Positions 1 to 5,923 of a DNA stretch of 7,446 nucleotides are shown piece by piece. The notes beneath the pieces were generated by a model that worked only from the letters and a program-made list of their open reading frames with translations, ran no database searches and was not told where the DNA came from. Where the stretch lies: contig CAAEVC010000091.1 in assembly GCA_900759415.1 (NCBI GenBank), positions 1-7,446 on the forward strand, read 5' to 3'. The translations under genes and the position numbers were made by a program. Position 1 is the first letter of the stretch, and each line of letters begins with the position of its first letter. Source of the DNA: an uncultured Dialister sp. (lineage in GTDB: Bacteria; Bacillota; Negativicutes; Veillonellales; Dialisteraceae).

Positions 1-50
1 TCTTACCAGTTTAAGGAGGTTCTTTCTTTTTCTATAAGATATTTTACCTA

Positions 51-69
51 CCCCCAGTTGAACTGGGGG
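51..69. terminator. GC-rich hairpin at left edge
   Basis: CCCCCAGTT and AACTGGGGG form a nearly perfect palindrome with a one-base centre, followed on the plus strand by TTTAAT. It could end a rightward gene lying to the left of the window, or be the terminal hairpin of a mobile element (see findings). The T-run is short, so termination is only plausible. Confidence 0.4.
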
Positions 70-91
70 TTTAATCATGCCTATTCGGCGC

Positions 92-140
92 CAAAAAGAG
101 GGACAGTAAAAAAATGGAAATTTTTCACTGTCCCTTTTTG
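92..140 (-). terminator. Long hairpin terminator downstream of crcB
   Basis: GGGACAGT (100-107) pairs with ACTGTCCC (127-134). The flanking A-run (93-97) pairs with a T-run (135-139), with a two-base bulge. Read on the minus strand the stem is followed by CTCTTTTTG, the arrangement of an intrinsic terminator. It lies about 95 nt beyond the crcB stop codon. The T-run on the other side means it may also work on the plus strand. Confidence 0.65.
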
Positions 141-234
141 ACTTGGATTTTTCCGTTATGATTCATGATGATAAAAAGCCACAGCAGTCAATGACATATG
201 CCAGGCTGGTTTCATCAGCTTAGTCCCCTCGCCC

Positions 235-618
235 TCATATCATCCGGGAGGCAAGGAAATAGCCGAGGGCGACGAAGAGGAGGCCGCCGGTGAGCTGAAG
301 GAAGAGATAGAGAAGGCCCTGGAGGATGTCGCCGGCCAGGAAGAACTGGAGGGTTTCATTCATGAAGGAGGAGAAGGTGGTCATACCGCCAAGGAATCCG
401 GTAATAAGGAAAGCGGCGGCGCCGGGGATGGGCCATATTCTGGTGAGGAGAAGAGAGAGGACTCCGATGAGGAAGGAACCGCTGCTGTTGACCAGGAGGG
501 TGCCGTAAGGAAAGAATGGGCCTGCCAGTTTTGTGACAAGAAGGGTGATGCCGTATCGGGAAAGGGCGCCCAGGGCGCCGCCGGCTGCGACGAGAAGTGG
601 AAATACATAAGATGGCAT
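235..618 (-). CDS. crcB: Fluoride ion channel CrcB/Fluc
   Basis: A 127-residue protein, the usual size of a single Fluc subunit, with four hydrophobic segments. Family signatures are clear: GGALGALSRY (13-22), GTLLVNSSGSFLIG (39-52, including the conserved Asn44) and GFLGGMTTFSSF (74-85), which carries the GG-TTFS region and the phenylalanines lining the pore. Fluc proteins form dual-topology dimers in the inner membrane and let cytoplasmic fluoride leak out, protecting enzymes such as enolase. The ATG at 616-618 is preceded by AAAGG about 8 nt upstream. The gene is monocistronic: promoter, fluoride riboswitch and terminator lie directly upstream, and a hairpin terminator lies downstream. Many Firmicutes carry two adjacent crcB genes; only one is seen here, so it should act as a homodimer. 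The identification is very secure, and the riboswitch supports it independently. Confidence 0.97.
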   Translation of the reverse strand: MPSYVFPLLVAAGGALGALSRYGITLLVTKLAGPFFPYGTLLVNSSGSFLIGVLSLLLTRIWPIPGAAAFLITGFLGGMTTFSSFMNETLQFFLAGDILQGLLYLFLQLTGGLLFVALGYFLASRMI

Positions 619-665
619 GATACTGACCTTTCTAATAATGAAATAAATGAAATCCTTTTCTGAGA

Positions 666-701
666 AATAAAAAGACTCCTGTCCCTTTCAGAACAGGAGT
701 C
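666..701 (-). terminator. Riboswitch expression-platform terminator of crcB
   Basis: On the minus strand GACTCCTGT (rc of 693-701) pairs with ACAGGAGTC (rc of 674-682) around a short loop, followed by TTTTTATT. The 5' arm includes the ACTCC that the fluoride aptamer needs for its pseudoknot, so aptamer folding and terminator formation exclude each other. This is the usual ON-switch logic of fluoride riboswitches. It ends about 50 nt before the crcB start codon. Confidence 0.9.
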
Positions 702-748
702 ATCATCTCAGAAGAGCATGCGGCCTTGCCGCGGCGAACTCCATCGCC
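691..748 (-). ncRNA. Fluoride riboswitch aptamer (crcB motif)
   Basis: The minus strand reads GGCGATGGAGTTCGCC (733-748), the hallmark 5' hairpin of the crcB motif. About 30 nt later comes GATGATGACTCC, the conserved 3' segment. The loop GGAGT (738-742) is complementary to ACTCC (696-700), giving the expected pseudoknot. A perfect extra hairpin, GCGGC-AAG-GCCGC (720-732), sits directly after the first stem, and a CTC-TTCT-GAG hairpin follows. In the known family, fluoride with magnesium stabilises the aptamer and prevents the overlapping terminator, switching crcB on. The position directly upstream of crcB confirms the assignment. Confidence 0.93.
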
Positions 749-758
749 ATATGGCAGT

Positions 759-787
759 ATTATATCAGTCGTCTTTCAGCGGGTCAA
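759..787 (-). promoter_or_regulatory. Sigma-70 type promoter of crcB
   Basis: On the minus strand TTGACC (782-787) is separated by exactly 17 nt from TATAAT (759-764). The predicted transcript start near 752 falls just before the fluoride aptamer, as expected for a riboswitch leader. Confidence 0.85.
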
Positions 788-822
788 GAAGCATCGGGTG
801 ACCGACTTTCCAATCATAAACT

Positions 823-1452
823 CTATGCTTCTACAACGCTGATTCTTTCTCTGATATGATTTCCTTTTTCGATTTCATCAGCCATAGCAATGGCGTAGTC
901 GGCGTAGGAAATGATAGATTCACCTTTTTTGTTTGGTGCAAAGACTTCTCCGTGAAGTTCATAAGCGCCGGTTCTCTTTCCGTCAGGAATGAATTCAGCC
1001 GCCGGGCTGATGTAGGTCCATTTCACGTCATTTCTCTTGCGGAGTTCTTTGAGGGCAGCAGCCATGGCATTAGCTACCGGTTTGTAGGCATCCGGGAAAT
1101 CCGGTGCTTCAGAAATCATCATGGACTGGCTGTCGTCAGTATAGAGGGAACCGGCTCCCCCTACGACCAGGAGTCTGGTGTCTGTGCCGGAAAGGATGTC
1201 CGCCAGATGGAGGACTGTGGTGGTATGGAGTGGCAGGGTCTTTTCTGTCCAGCCGCCAAATCCGTCGACTACGGCGTCAAATCCTTCAAGATTTTCTTTC
1301 GTCAGATCCATAATATCTTTCTTTACATAGTGCTGTGCTCTGGTGTCATTTTCGTGGCGGCCGAATCCGGTGATCTCCCATCCTCTTTCTGCTGCTTCTG
1401 CAATAATGGCTTTAGATGCTTTTCCGTTGGCTGCGATAACTGCGATTTTTAT
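823..1452 (-). CDS. NAD(P)-binding reductase, NmrA/NADH-flavin reductase-like
   Basis: An atypical short-chain-dehydrogenase-fold protein of 209 residues, matching the usual length of the putative NADH-flavin reductase group (COG2910-like). It opens with a beta strand and a dinucleotide loop, KIAVIAANGKASKAI (2-16). It also has VVGGAGSLY (96-104), WTYISPAAEF (145-154), RTGAY (160-164) and a C-terminal YADYAIAMADEIE (183-195), all typical of the family. It should bind NAD(P)H in the cytoplasm; the true substrate is unknown. The start is chosen at an AUA codon (1450-1452) because an AAGGAGG site lies 8 nt upstream and family members begin with MKIAVIA at exactly this point. In-frame TTG (1533) and ATG (1503) codons further upstream lie inside the promoter and would not be on its transcript. 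No strong terminator follows, so transcription may run on into the crcB leader. Confidence 0.85.
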   Translation of the reverse strand: MKIAVIAANGKASKAIIAEAAERGWEITGFGRHENDTRAQHYVKKDIMDLTKENLEGFDAVVDGFGGWTEKTLPLHTTTVLHLADILSGTDTRLLVVGGAGSLYTDDSQSMMISEAPDFPDAYKPVANAMAAALKELRKRNDVKWTYISPAAEFIPDGKRTGAYELHGEVFAPNKKGESIISYADYAIAMADEIEKGNHIRERISVVEA

Positions 1453-1460
1453 TGTATTTT

Positions 1461-1467
1461 CCTCCTT
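1461..1467 (-). promoter_or_regulatory. Shine-Dalgarno site that fixes an AUA start
   Basis: AAGGAGG on the minus strand, followed by 8 nt and then ATA-AAA-ATC-GCA. It is the only good ribosome binding site near the 5' end of the reductase gene. No ATG, GTG or TTG lies at a suitable distance in that frame. Confidence 0.75.
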
Positions 1468-1504
1468 GTAATTAGTTGTAATAATAATTATTTCATCTGT
1501 CATT

Positions 1505-1533
1505 ATATTACTCAAAATGAATCCTGTTGTCAA
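1505..1533 (-). promoter_or_regulatory. Promoter of the reductase gene
   Basis: On the minus strand a perfect TTGACA (1528-1533) is followed after 17 nt by TAATAT (1505-1510), overlapping a TATAAT (1502-1507). Transcription should start near 1495-1498, leaving a leader of about 45 nt that contains the AAGGAGG site. A short inverted repeat, TTGTT-AC-AACAA (1539-1550), lies just upstream of the -35 box and could be an operator. Confidence 0.75.
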
Positions 1534-1573
1534 TACTTTTGTTACAACAATTTTGAAGAACAGATCAAGAGCG

Positions 1574-1622
1574 ATGAGCTATGAGCTATGAGCTATAAGC
1601 ACAGAGCGAAGGTATCAGCGAA
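1574..1622. repeat. ATGAGCT tandem repeat and dispersed-repeat fragment
   Basis: Three perfect copies of the heptamer ATGAGCT (1574-1594) are followed by a degenerate ATAAGC. Just beyond, AAGGTATC (1609-1616) followed by AGCGAA resembles the start of the palindromic repeat found at 6879 and 6958. The stretch lies between the reductase promoter and the symporter terminator and has no coding signs. It is probably a copy of a dispersed intergenic repeat. Confidence 0.5.
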
Positions 1623-1631
1623 TTTTACATC

Positions 1632-1671
1632 AAAAAACGGCATCCGTGATTTTTCACGAGTGCCGTTTTTA
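1632..1671. terminator. Strong bidirectional terminator after the dicarboxylate symporter
   Basis: AAAAACGGCA (1633-1642) pairs perfectly with TGCCGTTTTT (1661-1670), and an inner CGTGA/TCACG stem continues the hairpin. Both strands have a T-run after the stem. It lies about 25 nt beyond the stop codon of the leftward symporter gene and so should end that transcript. Confidence 0.9.
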
Positions 1672-1692
1672 TGATTTGAGCTCACCGCTCTT

Positions 1693-2904
1693 TTATACAG
1701 TTTCTGCGTCTTCTTTTTCAGAAGCGTTGACGGTGACTGCTACTGCTGCATCGCCGGTGATGTTAAGGCAGGTACGGAACATGTCGAGGACTCTGTCGAT
1801 GCCGGCTACGAGTGCCAGGCCTTCCATAGGAAGTCCTACGGACTGGAGTACCATGGCGAGCATGATGAGGCCTGCACCAGGAACGCCTGCGGTACCTATG
1901 GAAGCCAGGGTGCCGGTGAGGACGATCATCATCATCTGGTCCATGGTGAGGGGTATGCCGAATACGTTAGCGATGAAGAGGGAGCAGACGCCCATGTAGA
2001 GAGCGGTGCCGTCCATGTTAATCGTGGCGCCCAGCGGGAGGACGAAGGAAGCGATGTCTCTCTTGACTCCCAGTTTGCTCTGTACGTTTCTCATGTTGAC
2101 CGGAAGGGTGCCTGCAGAGGAGCAGGTGGTAAATCCAATGAGCATAGCTTCAGACATACCTCTGAAAAATTTCACAGGGCTCATGTGGGCTGAGACAGCA
2201 GTGAGAGCCGAATATACGGCTACTGCGTGGATAGTACTGCCGATGGCCATGCAGAGGATGACGGAAAGGAGCGGCAGGAGCACTTTCGGTCCGTTCTGTA
2301 CCACTACAGGAAGGAGGAGGCAGAATACACCGATCGGTGCCATGCGCATGATCATGCCGATGATTTTGTAGCAGACTTCTGCAAATGCATCGAAGAAATC
2401 GATGAGGGTTTCAGATTTCTTGCCGCCTACGGAAATAATGCCTGCGCCGATGAAAAGGGCGAAAATAATAATCGGAAGGATGTCAGCTTTTGCCATGGAT
2501 GCAATAGGGTTGGCAGGAATCATGCTGACGAATACCTGCATGATGCTCGGTGCTTCTTTCACCTTCGGTGCTGCTGCATCAGTCGGAAGGGACATGCCCA
2601 TGCCCGGTTCAATGAATCCGGCTACTGCAAAGCCGATGACGATGGCAATAGCAGTGGTGACCATGTAGATAGCCAGGGTTTTCACCCCGATGCGTCCCAG
2701 TTTCTTCATATCCCCCATGGAAGTCATGCCGACTACCAGCGAACAGAAGACTACAGGAACGATCATCATTTTGATGAGGTTGATGAACATAGTTCCCACA
2801 GGAGCGATCCATGTCTTCACAGGTCCGATGGCTCCTTCACCAAGAACGAGCCCTACTACCACAGACAGGACCAGGGAAACGAAGATTTGTAAAGATAAAT
2901 TCAT
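1693..2904 (-). CDS. Glutamate/aspartate/dicarboxylate:cation symporter (DAACS, SLC1 family)
   Basis: A 403-residue polytopic inner-membrane protein of the GltP/GltT/GltPh family, near the usual bacterial length. The transport core is intact: CSSAGTLP (261-268, HP1 tip, where many homologues have SSSAT or SSSGT), NMDGT (296-300, sodium/substrate site), GTAGVPGAG (337-345, HP2) and the TM8 motif with Asp370, Asp374, Arg377, Thr378, Asn381 and Asp385. Asp374 and Arg377 match the GltPh residues that bind the amino group and the side-chain carboxylate. Retention of the arginine argues for acidic amino acids or C4-dicarboxylates rather than neutral amino acids (SstT type). The ATG at 2902-2904 follows AAGGAGAG with about 8 nt spacing. 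The gene is monocistronic, with a strong terminator downstream. Coupling to sodium or protons cannot be told from the sequence. Confidence 0.95.
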   Translation of the reverse strand: MNLSLQIFVSLVLSVVVGLVLGEGAIGPVKTWIAPVGTMFINLIKMMIVPVVFCSLVVGMTSMGDMKKLGRIGVKTLAIYMVTTAIAIVIGFAVAGFIEPGMGMSLPTDAAAPKVKEAPSIMQVFVSMIPANPIASMAKADILPIIIFALFIGAGIISVGGKKSETLIDFFDAFAEVCYKIIGMIMRMAPIGVFCLLLPVVVQNGPKVLLPLLSVILCMAIGSTIHAVAVYSALTAVSAHMSPVKFFRGMSEAMLIGFTTCSSAGTLPVNMRNVQSKLGVKRDIASFVLPLGATINMDGTALYMGVCSLFIANVFGIPLTMDQMMMIVLTGTLASIGTAGVPGAGLIMLAMVLQSVGLPMEGLALVAGIDRVLDMFRTCLNITGDAAVAVTVNASEKEDAETV

Positions 2905-2939
2905 TTTTTTCTCTCCTTATCTTTCTAGTTTATGGCCCC

Positions 2940-2969
2940 ATTATAGAAGCATTCATAGCAGAATACTAA
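2940..2969 (-). promoter_or_regulatory. Possible promoter of the dicarboxylate symporter
   Basis: A perfect TATAAT (2940-2945, minus strand) lies 36 nt before the start codon and would give a leader of about 28 nt carrying the Shine-Dalgarno site. The -35 region is weak: TTAGTA (2964-2969) at 18-nt spacing. The rest of the 2905-3114 intergenic stretch is very AT-rich, with no clear terminator for the upstream symporter gene. Confidence 0.4.
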
Positions 2970-3114
2970 TAGATTTTCTGAATTATCTATATAAATTTAT
3001 ATATAAGGAAATCAAATAATAAACAACTCATATAAATAATAACATTTTAATTATAATTTATAAGAACTAAGGGTTTTTGTTATGCATTCCTCTATCTGTA
3101 GACAGAATTTGTCA

Positions 3115-4563
3115 TTACACATGTTCCATGGTTTCTTCTTCAGAAAGAGCAGCTGCCTTTACAGCCTTTTCTCTTCTGATAGCTCTCTGGAAAGCCAGGG
3201 TTTCTTCCTTGATGACCGGAGCGAGGACGAGAATGGAAATGAGGTTTGGAATCGCCATCAGTGCATTGGCAATATCAGACAGGTTCCATACGAGATCCAG
3301 CGCCTGGGTGGAGCCGATGAATACGACAAGAGAGAAAGCGATACGGTAGATGACATTGAAGCGGTGGGTACCGAAGAGGTATTCCCATGCTTTTTCCCCA
3401 TTGTATTCCCAGCCGAGGATGGTGGAGAAAGCAAAGAGGATGATGCCGATGGAAACGATGTAGCTGCCTACAGTGCCCAGATGGGTGGAGAAAGCGGCCA
3501 TGGTAAGTTCTACGCCGGTGAGCGGCTTGCCGTCAGCGCCCAGGGTACCGAGGACATTGGAAGAAGCAATGGTCAGGCCGGTGATAGAACATACGACGAT
3601 GGTATCGATGAAAGTACCAGTCATAGAGATGTATCCCTGACGAGCTGGATGATCAGTGGAAGAAGCAGCTGCGGAGATAGCTGCAGAACCAAGGCCTGCT
3701 TCGTTGGAGAAGCATCCTCTTGCTACGCCGAAGCGGATCGCATTCATCATAGAAACGGTGATGGTGCCCATGACGCCCCCTTCCACAGCCTGCGGGTCGA
3801 TAGCCATCATAAGGATGAGATAGAGGCCGTGAGGAACATTTTCATAGTTTATAGCAATGCAGAGGATGCCTGCCAGAATATAAAACGCAGCCATGCCTGG
3901 TACGATGATGGAAGCCACTCTTGCGATGGAGCTTATACCACCAACGACTACTGCAAAGGTAAGGATGGTAAGAACGATACCTACGATAGTGGGATCAAAT
4001 CCGAAGGTGGCATTCATAGCAGTGGAAACAGAATTTGCCTGAGTCATATTGCCGATACCAAAAGAAGCAATGACCGCGAAGAAAGCGAAGAGGGTGCCCA
4101 TGAAAAGGCCGGCTCTTCTGTTGGAGAAACCATTCTTCATGGTGAACATGGGGCCGCCTTTCATCTGGCCTTTCGCATTCACTTCTCTGTACTTGAAACC
4201 AAGGAGACATTCAGAGAATTTGGTGGAAAGTCCAAGGCAGGCAGAGAGCCACATCCATACGAGAGCTCCCGGGCCGCCGGCAAACATGGCAGTCGCTACA
4301 CCTACGATATTTCCTGTACCGATGGTAGCAGAAAGAGCTGTCATGAGAGCGGAGAAAGGAGAAATATCGCCGCTTCCCGGTTTTGTCGTGCGGGCTTCCT
4401 TTCCAAATACATTCTTCAGTGCGTAGGGAAGATTTCTCCATGTGAGGAAACGGAGATACATGGTCATAAAGATACCGGTGCCAAGGAGCAGCACGAGCAT
4501 CACAGGTCCCCATACGAGACCGTCGATCCAGCTCACAAGCTGGTTCAGTTCATTCATTGTCAT
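3115..4563 (-). CDS. Alanine/glycine:cation symporter (AGCS family)
   Basis: A 482-residue polytopic membrane protein of the AlsT/DagA/AgcS family, of normal length. Strong family motifs are TALSATIGTGNIVG (75-88), NEAGLGSA (287-294), HPARQG (305-310) followed by a segment of the type FIDT-V-CS-TGL, and WEYNGEKAWEYLFG (385-398). These proteins import alanine or glycine with sodium or protons. The two-aptamer glycine riboswitch in the leader points to glycine as a physiological substrate. I place the start at ATG 4561-4563, 8 nt after GGGGG. A TTG at 4576-4578 is in frame but overlaps that poor ribosome site, and a second ATG at 4555-4557 is also possible. No clear terminator follows, so some read-through into the dicarboxylate symporter gene may occur. 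In Streptococcus pyogenes a glycine riboswitch also controls a member of this family. Confidence 0.95.
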   Translation of the reverse strand: MTMNELNQLVSWIDGLVWGPVMLVLLLGTGIFMTMYLRFLTWRNLPYALKNVFGKEARTTKPGSGDISPFSALMTALSATIGTGNIVGVATAMFAGGPGALVWMWLSACLGLSTKFSECLLGFKYREVNAKGQMKGGPMFTMKNGFSNRRAGLFMGTLFAFFAVIASFGIGNMTQANSVSTAMNATFGFDPTIVGIVLTILTFAVVVGGISSIARVASIIVPGMAAFYILAGILCIAINYENVPHGLYLILMMAIDPQAVEGGVMGTITVSMMNAIRFGVARGCFSNEAGLGSAAISAAASSTDHPARQGYISMTGTFIDTIVVCSITGLTIASSNVLGTLGADGKPLTGVELTMAAFSTHLGTVGSYIVSIGIILFAFSTILGWEYNGEKAWEYLFGTHRFNVIYRIAFSLVVFIGSTQALDLVWNLSDIANALMAIPNLISILVLAPVIKEETLAFQRAIRREKAVKAAALSEEETMEHV

Positions 4564-4592
4564 AATAATAACCCCCAATCCCCGTAACCAAA

Positions 4593-4637
4593 CAAAAAAC
4601 GCCGCAATAAGACCTTTTTAAGGGACAAAGCTGGCGT
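4593..4637 (-). terminator. Terminator of the glycine-riboswitch leader
   Basis: On the minus strand ACGCC (4633-4637) pairs with GGCGT (4599-4603), followed by TTTTTTG. An inner CCTT-AAA-AAGG hairpin shortens the enclosed loop. The terminator lies between the glycine aptamers and the symporter start codon, where an expression platform is expected. Confidence 0.6.
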
Positions 4638-4640
4638 AAC

Positions 4641-4665
4641 ATAAAACACGGGTGTTACCCATGTG
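4641..4665 (-). terminator. Second hairpin in the glycine-riboswitch expression platform
   Basis: On the minus strand CAC-AT-GGGT pairs with ACCC-GTG (two-base bulge), followed by TTTTAT. It sits directly after the second aptamer. It may be an early terminator or the competing structure that decides whether the T6 terminator at 4593-4637 forms. Confidence 0.45.
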
Positions 4666-4671
4666 CCATCC

Positions 4672-4848
4672 CTGTCCTTTTGCCTGAGAGATTCGAGATT
4701 TCTACGGGTGAAATCTCTTTACACCTTCGGCGCCCGATAATCGGGACTCTCCAGAGTCATGTCCGTACACAGTTTCGTGTTCTACTGAACGCCTGATAGT
4801 GTTACTCCTTCGGCAGAGGTCTATGCGGACCATCATTTTTCAGTGTAC
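4672..4848 (-). ncRNA. Tandem glycine riboswitch
   Basis: The second aptamer (4672-4757, minus strand) is textbook: CTGGAGAG, a CCCGA-TTA-TCGGG hairpin, GCCGAAGG, a perfect 8-bp P3 stem (GAGATTTC/GAAATCTC) and CTCTCAGGCAAAAGGACAG. The first aptamer lies 5' of it (about 4759-4848). It has P1 GTACAC/GTGTAC, a GGTC/GACC hairpin, GCCGAAGGAGTAA (4802-4814) and ATCAGGC (4791-4797). After ATCAGGC it carries about 20 extra nt with a GTTC-AGTA-GAAC hairpin, and it lacks the usual GAGAG/CTCTC pair. The two aptamers are joined by a GACATGACT-type linker as in other tandem glycine riboswitches. The RNA should sense cytoplasmic glycine and set expression of the downstream symporter. For an importer an OFF response is expected, but direction cannot be read with certainty. 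I see no confident promoter for this leader. Confidence 0.92.
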
Positions 4849-5170
4849 ATCATCCATCTCTATGAAAATTTCCCCTTTCCCGTTCTAAAGAAAGGTTGTC
4901 TAAATTTTTGCACACTTTTAAAAAAATTGCAATATGTAAATGTATTCCAATTTACGATAATTTTTTGAAAATTCTATAATTTTCACTCATAATAGACCGA
5001 TAAATATCCCATATTCCTCGAAAACTCTGTTTTTTAGAGATAATTCTAAATTTTCATTCCTTTCCTTATAGGTGTATATAGAAATAAAGTATACCTTTAT
5101 ACAGAAATCATCCGCCCCCTGTTCTTCATATGGCTCTTTCTGTTAAAATGAAAGAAAGCAGGAGGTGAGC
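4849..5170. other. AT-rich divergent intergenic region
   Basis: This stretch separates the leftward symporter leader from the rightward kinase-like gene. No coding region is apparent. It holds GTAAAT-8 nt-ATTTAC (4936-4955), ATAAAG-TATAC-CTTTAT (5084-5100) with a further TATAC at 5098-5102, and a TATAAT at 4975-4980 on the plus strand without a good -35 box. The inverted repeats are possible regulator sites, but AT-rich DNA throws up such patterns often. Confidence 0.5.
5120..5149 (+). promoter_or_regulatory. Possible promoter of the kinase-like gene
   Basis: TAAAAT (5144-5149) resembles a -10 box. TGTTCT (5120-5125) is a weak -35 match at 18-nt spacing. The transcript would start near 5156 and carry the AGGAGG ribosome site. 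The -10 box is the only convincing part. Confidence 0.35.
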
Positions 5171-5884
5171 ATGATGAAAAATGAAATCCAGACCAGGGCG
5201 GAAGAAATCATAAGGGAACATCCGGAGAGCCGCATCCTGAATTTCACTTTTGACAGGAAGAAATACTGGATCAAGCGGAAAATGGGAAATGGACGGAACC
5301 AGTGGATAAAATATTCAGTAGAAAAGGAATTCTACTATGAACTGGCCCGCATGCGGATAGCCGGGGAATTCCATCCAGAGCTCATTCCAAATCTTGTGCT
5401 CCTCACATCCGATTACATGGTCACCGAAGACGGCGGTCCCACGCTGAAGAACATGCTGGACTCTGACATTCCAGAAGAAGAGAAACTCTCCATCCTGAAA
5501 AAAGCAGGCGCCGCTCTGGCTTCCCTCCATGCAGACGGCATCATCCACGGCCGCCCTGCCCTCCGGGATATTGCATACAAAGACGGAAAATTCACTTTCC
5601 TTGACTGGGAAAGCAGACTTTACTCCAAAGACCGGGAAGAGCAGAAAGCCATCGATTTCCTCCTCCTTCTCCATGGCATCGGCCGGGAAAATTACAGGGA
5701 AGAAAAAGGGCGGATTCAGGCGCTCATCGACGGTTACAGGGAAAATGACGGTGAAAAAACAATCCGGAATGCCCGGGATTTCCTTGCCCGCCATTCCATT
5801 ATCGGAAAACTCACCCATCTCCTTGCCCCTTTCAAAATGAAAGACATCGAGTCTGTCAGAAAACTCTACGATTACCTCACATGA
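5171..5884 (+). CDS. Small protein-kinase-fold protein, LPS-kinase/RIO-like
   Basis: A soluble 237-residue protein with no signal peptide or membrane segment. Key residues fit a minimal kinase fold: Lys35 in YWIKRK may be the ATP lysine. ASLHADGIIHGRPALRDIAY (117-136) corresponds to the catalytic loop, with His126, Arg132 and Asp133, and FLDWES (143-148) supplies the metal-binding Asp145. The HGRPALRDI...LDWE form resembles small bacterial kinases annotated as lipopolysaccharide/Kdo kinase (WaaP/InaA) or Bud32-like. The substrate is therefore probably an envelope sugar or a protein, but I cannot say which. AGGAGG (5160-5165) is 5 nt before ATG 5171 and 8 nt before ATG 5174; either may be used. 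A GTG at 5165 overlaps the ribosome site and is unlikely. The C-terminal third has no recognisable motif. The neighbour downstream is a membrane protein, which would suit an envelope role. Confidence 0.7.
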   Translation: MMKNEIQTRAEEIIREHPESRILNFTFDRKKYWIKRKMGNGRNQWIKYSVEKEFYYELARMRIAGEFHPELIPNLVLLTSDYMVTEDGGPTLKNMLDSDIPEEEKLSILKKAGAALASLHADGIIHGRPALRDIAYKDGKFTFLDWESRLYSKDREEQKAIDFLLLLHGIGRENYREEKGRIQALIDGYRENDGEKTIRNARDFLARHSIIGKLTHLLAPFKMKDIESVRKLYDYLT

Positions 5885-5890
5885 CATCTT

Positions 5891-5911
5891 GCCTGAAAAA
5901 CCAGGCTTCTT
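5891..5911 (+). terminator. Weak hairpin between the kinase-like and membrane genes
   Basis: GCCTG (5891-5895) pairs with CAGGC (5902-5906) around AAAAAC, followed by TTCTT. The stem is short and the T-tract interrupted, so it probably attenuates rather than stops transcription of the next gene. Confidence 0.45.
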
Positions 5912-5923
5912 ACGGTCATTCCG

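Noticed and set aside
1..141. Plus-strand frame 1 open from the left edge to TGA at 139-141 (46 codons)
   Set aside because: It runs straight through two hairpins, has no start in the window and looks like non-coding terminator DNA; treated as chance unless sequence to the left shows a gene.
787..832. AGAAGCAT (787-794) and ATGCTTCT (825-832) inverted repeat after the reductase stop codon
   Set aside because: The stem is only 8 bp, the loop is 30 nt and no T-run follows, so it is not a credible terminator. The same bases overlap the crcB -35 box.
856..1584. 242-codon plus-strand frame opposite the reductase
   Set aside because: Antisense shadow of a recognised family gene; its Cys/Phe-rich peptide has no domain and no ribosome site.
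2227..2892. 221-codon plus-strand frame opposite the dicarboxylate symporter
   Set aside because: Antisense shadow; the peptide is Asp/His/Arg-rich and lacks any domain, while the minus strand encodes an intact SLC1 transporter.
3082..4587. 501-codon plus-strand frame opposite the alanine/glycine symporter
   Set aside because: Long antisense shadow with a low-complexity His/Asp/Ser-rich peptide; the minus-strand frame carries all the AGCS motifs.
4842..4870. TACACT as the -10 box of the glycine-riboswitch leader
   Set aside because: It overlaps the GTACAC strand of the first aptamer's P1 stem and has no -35 box at proper spacing, so it would cut the aptamer off the transcript.
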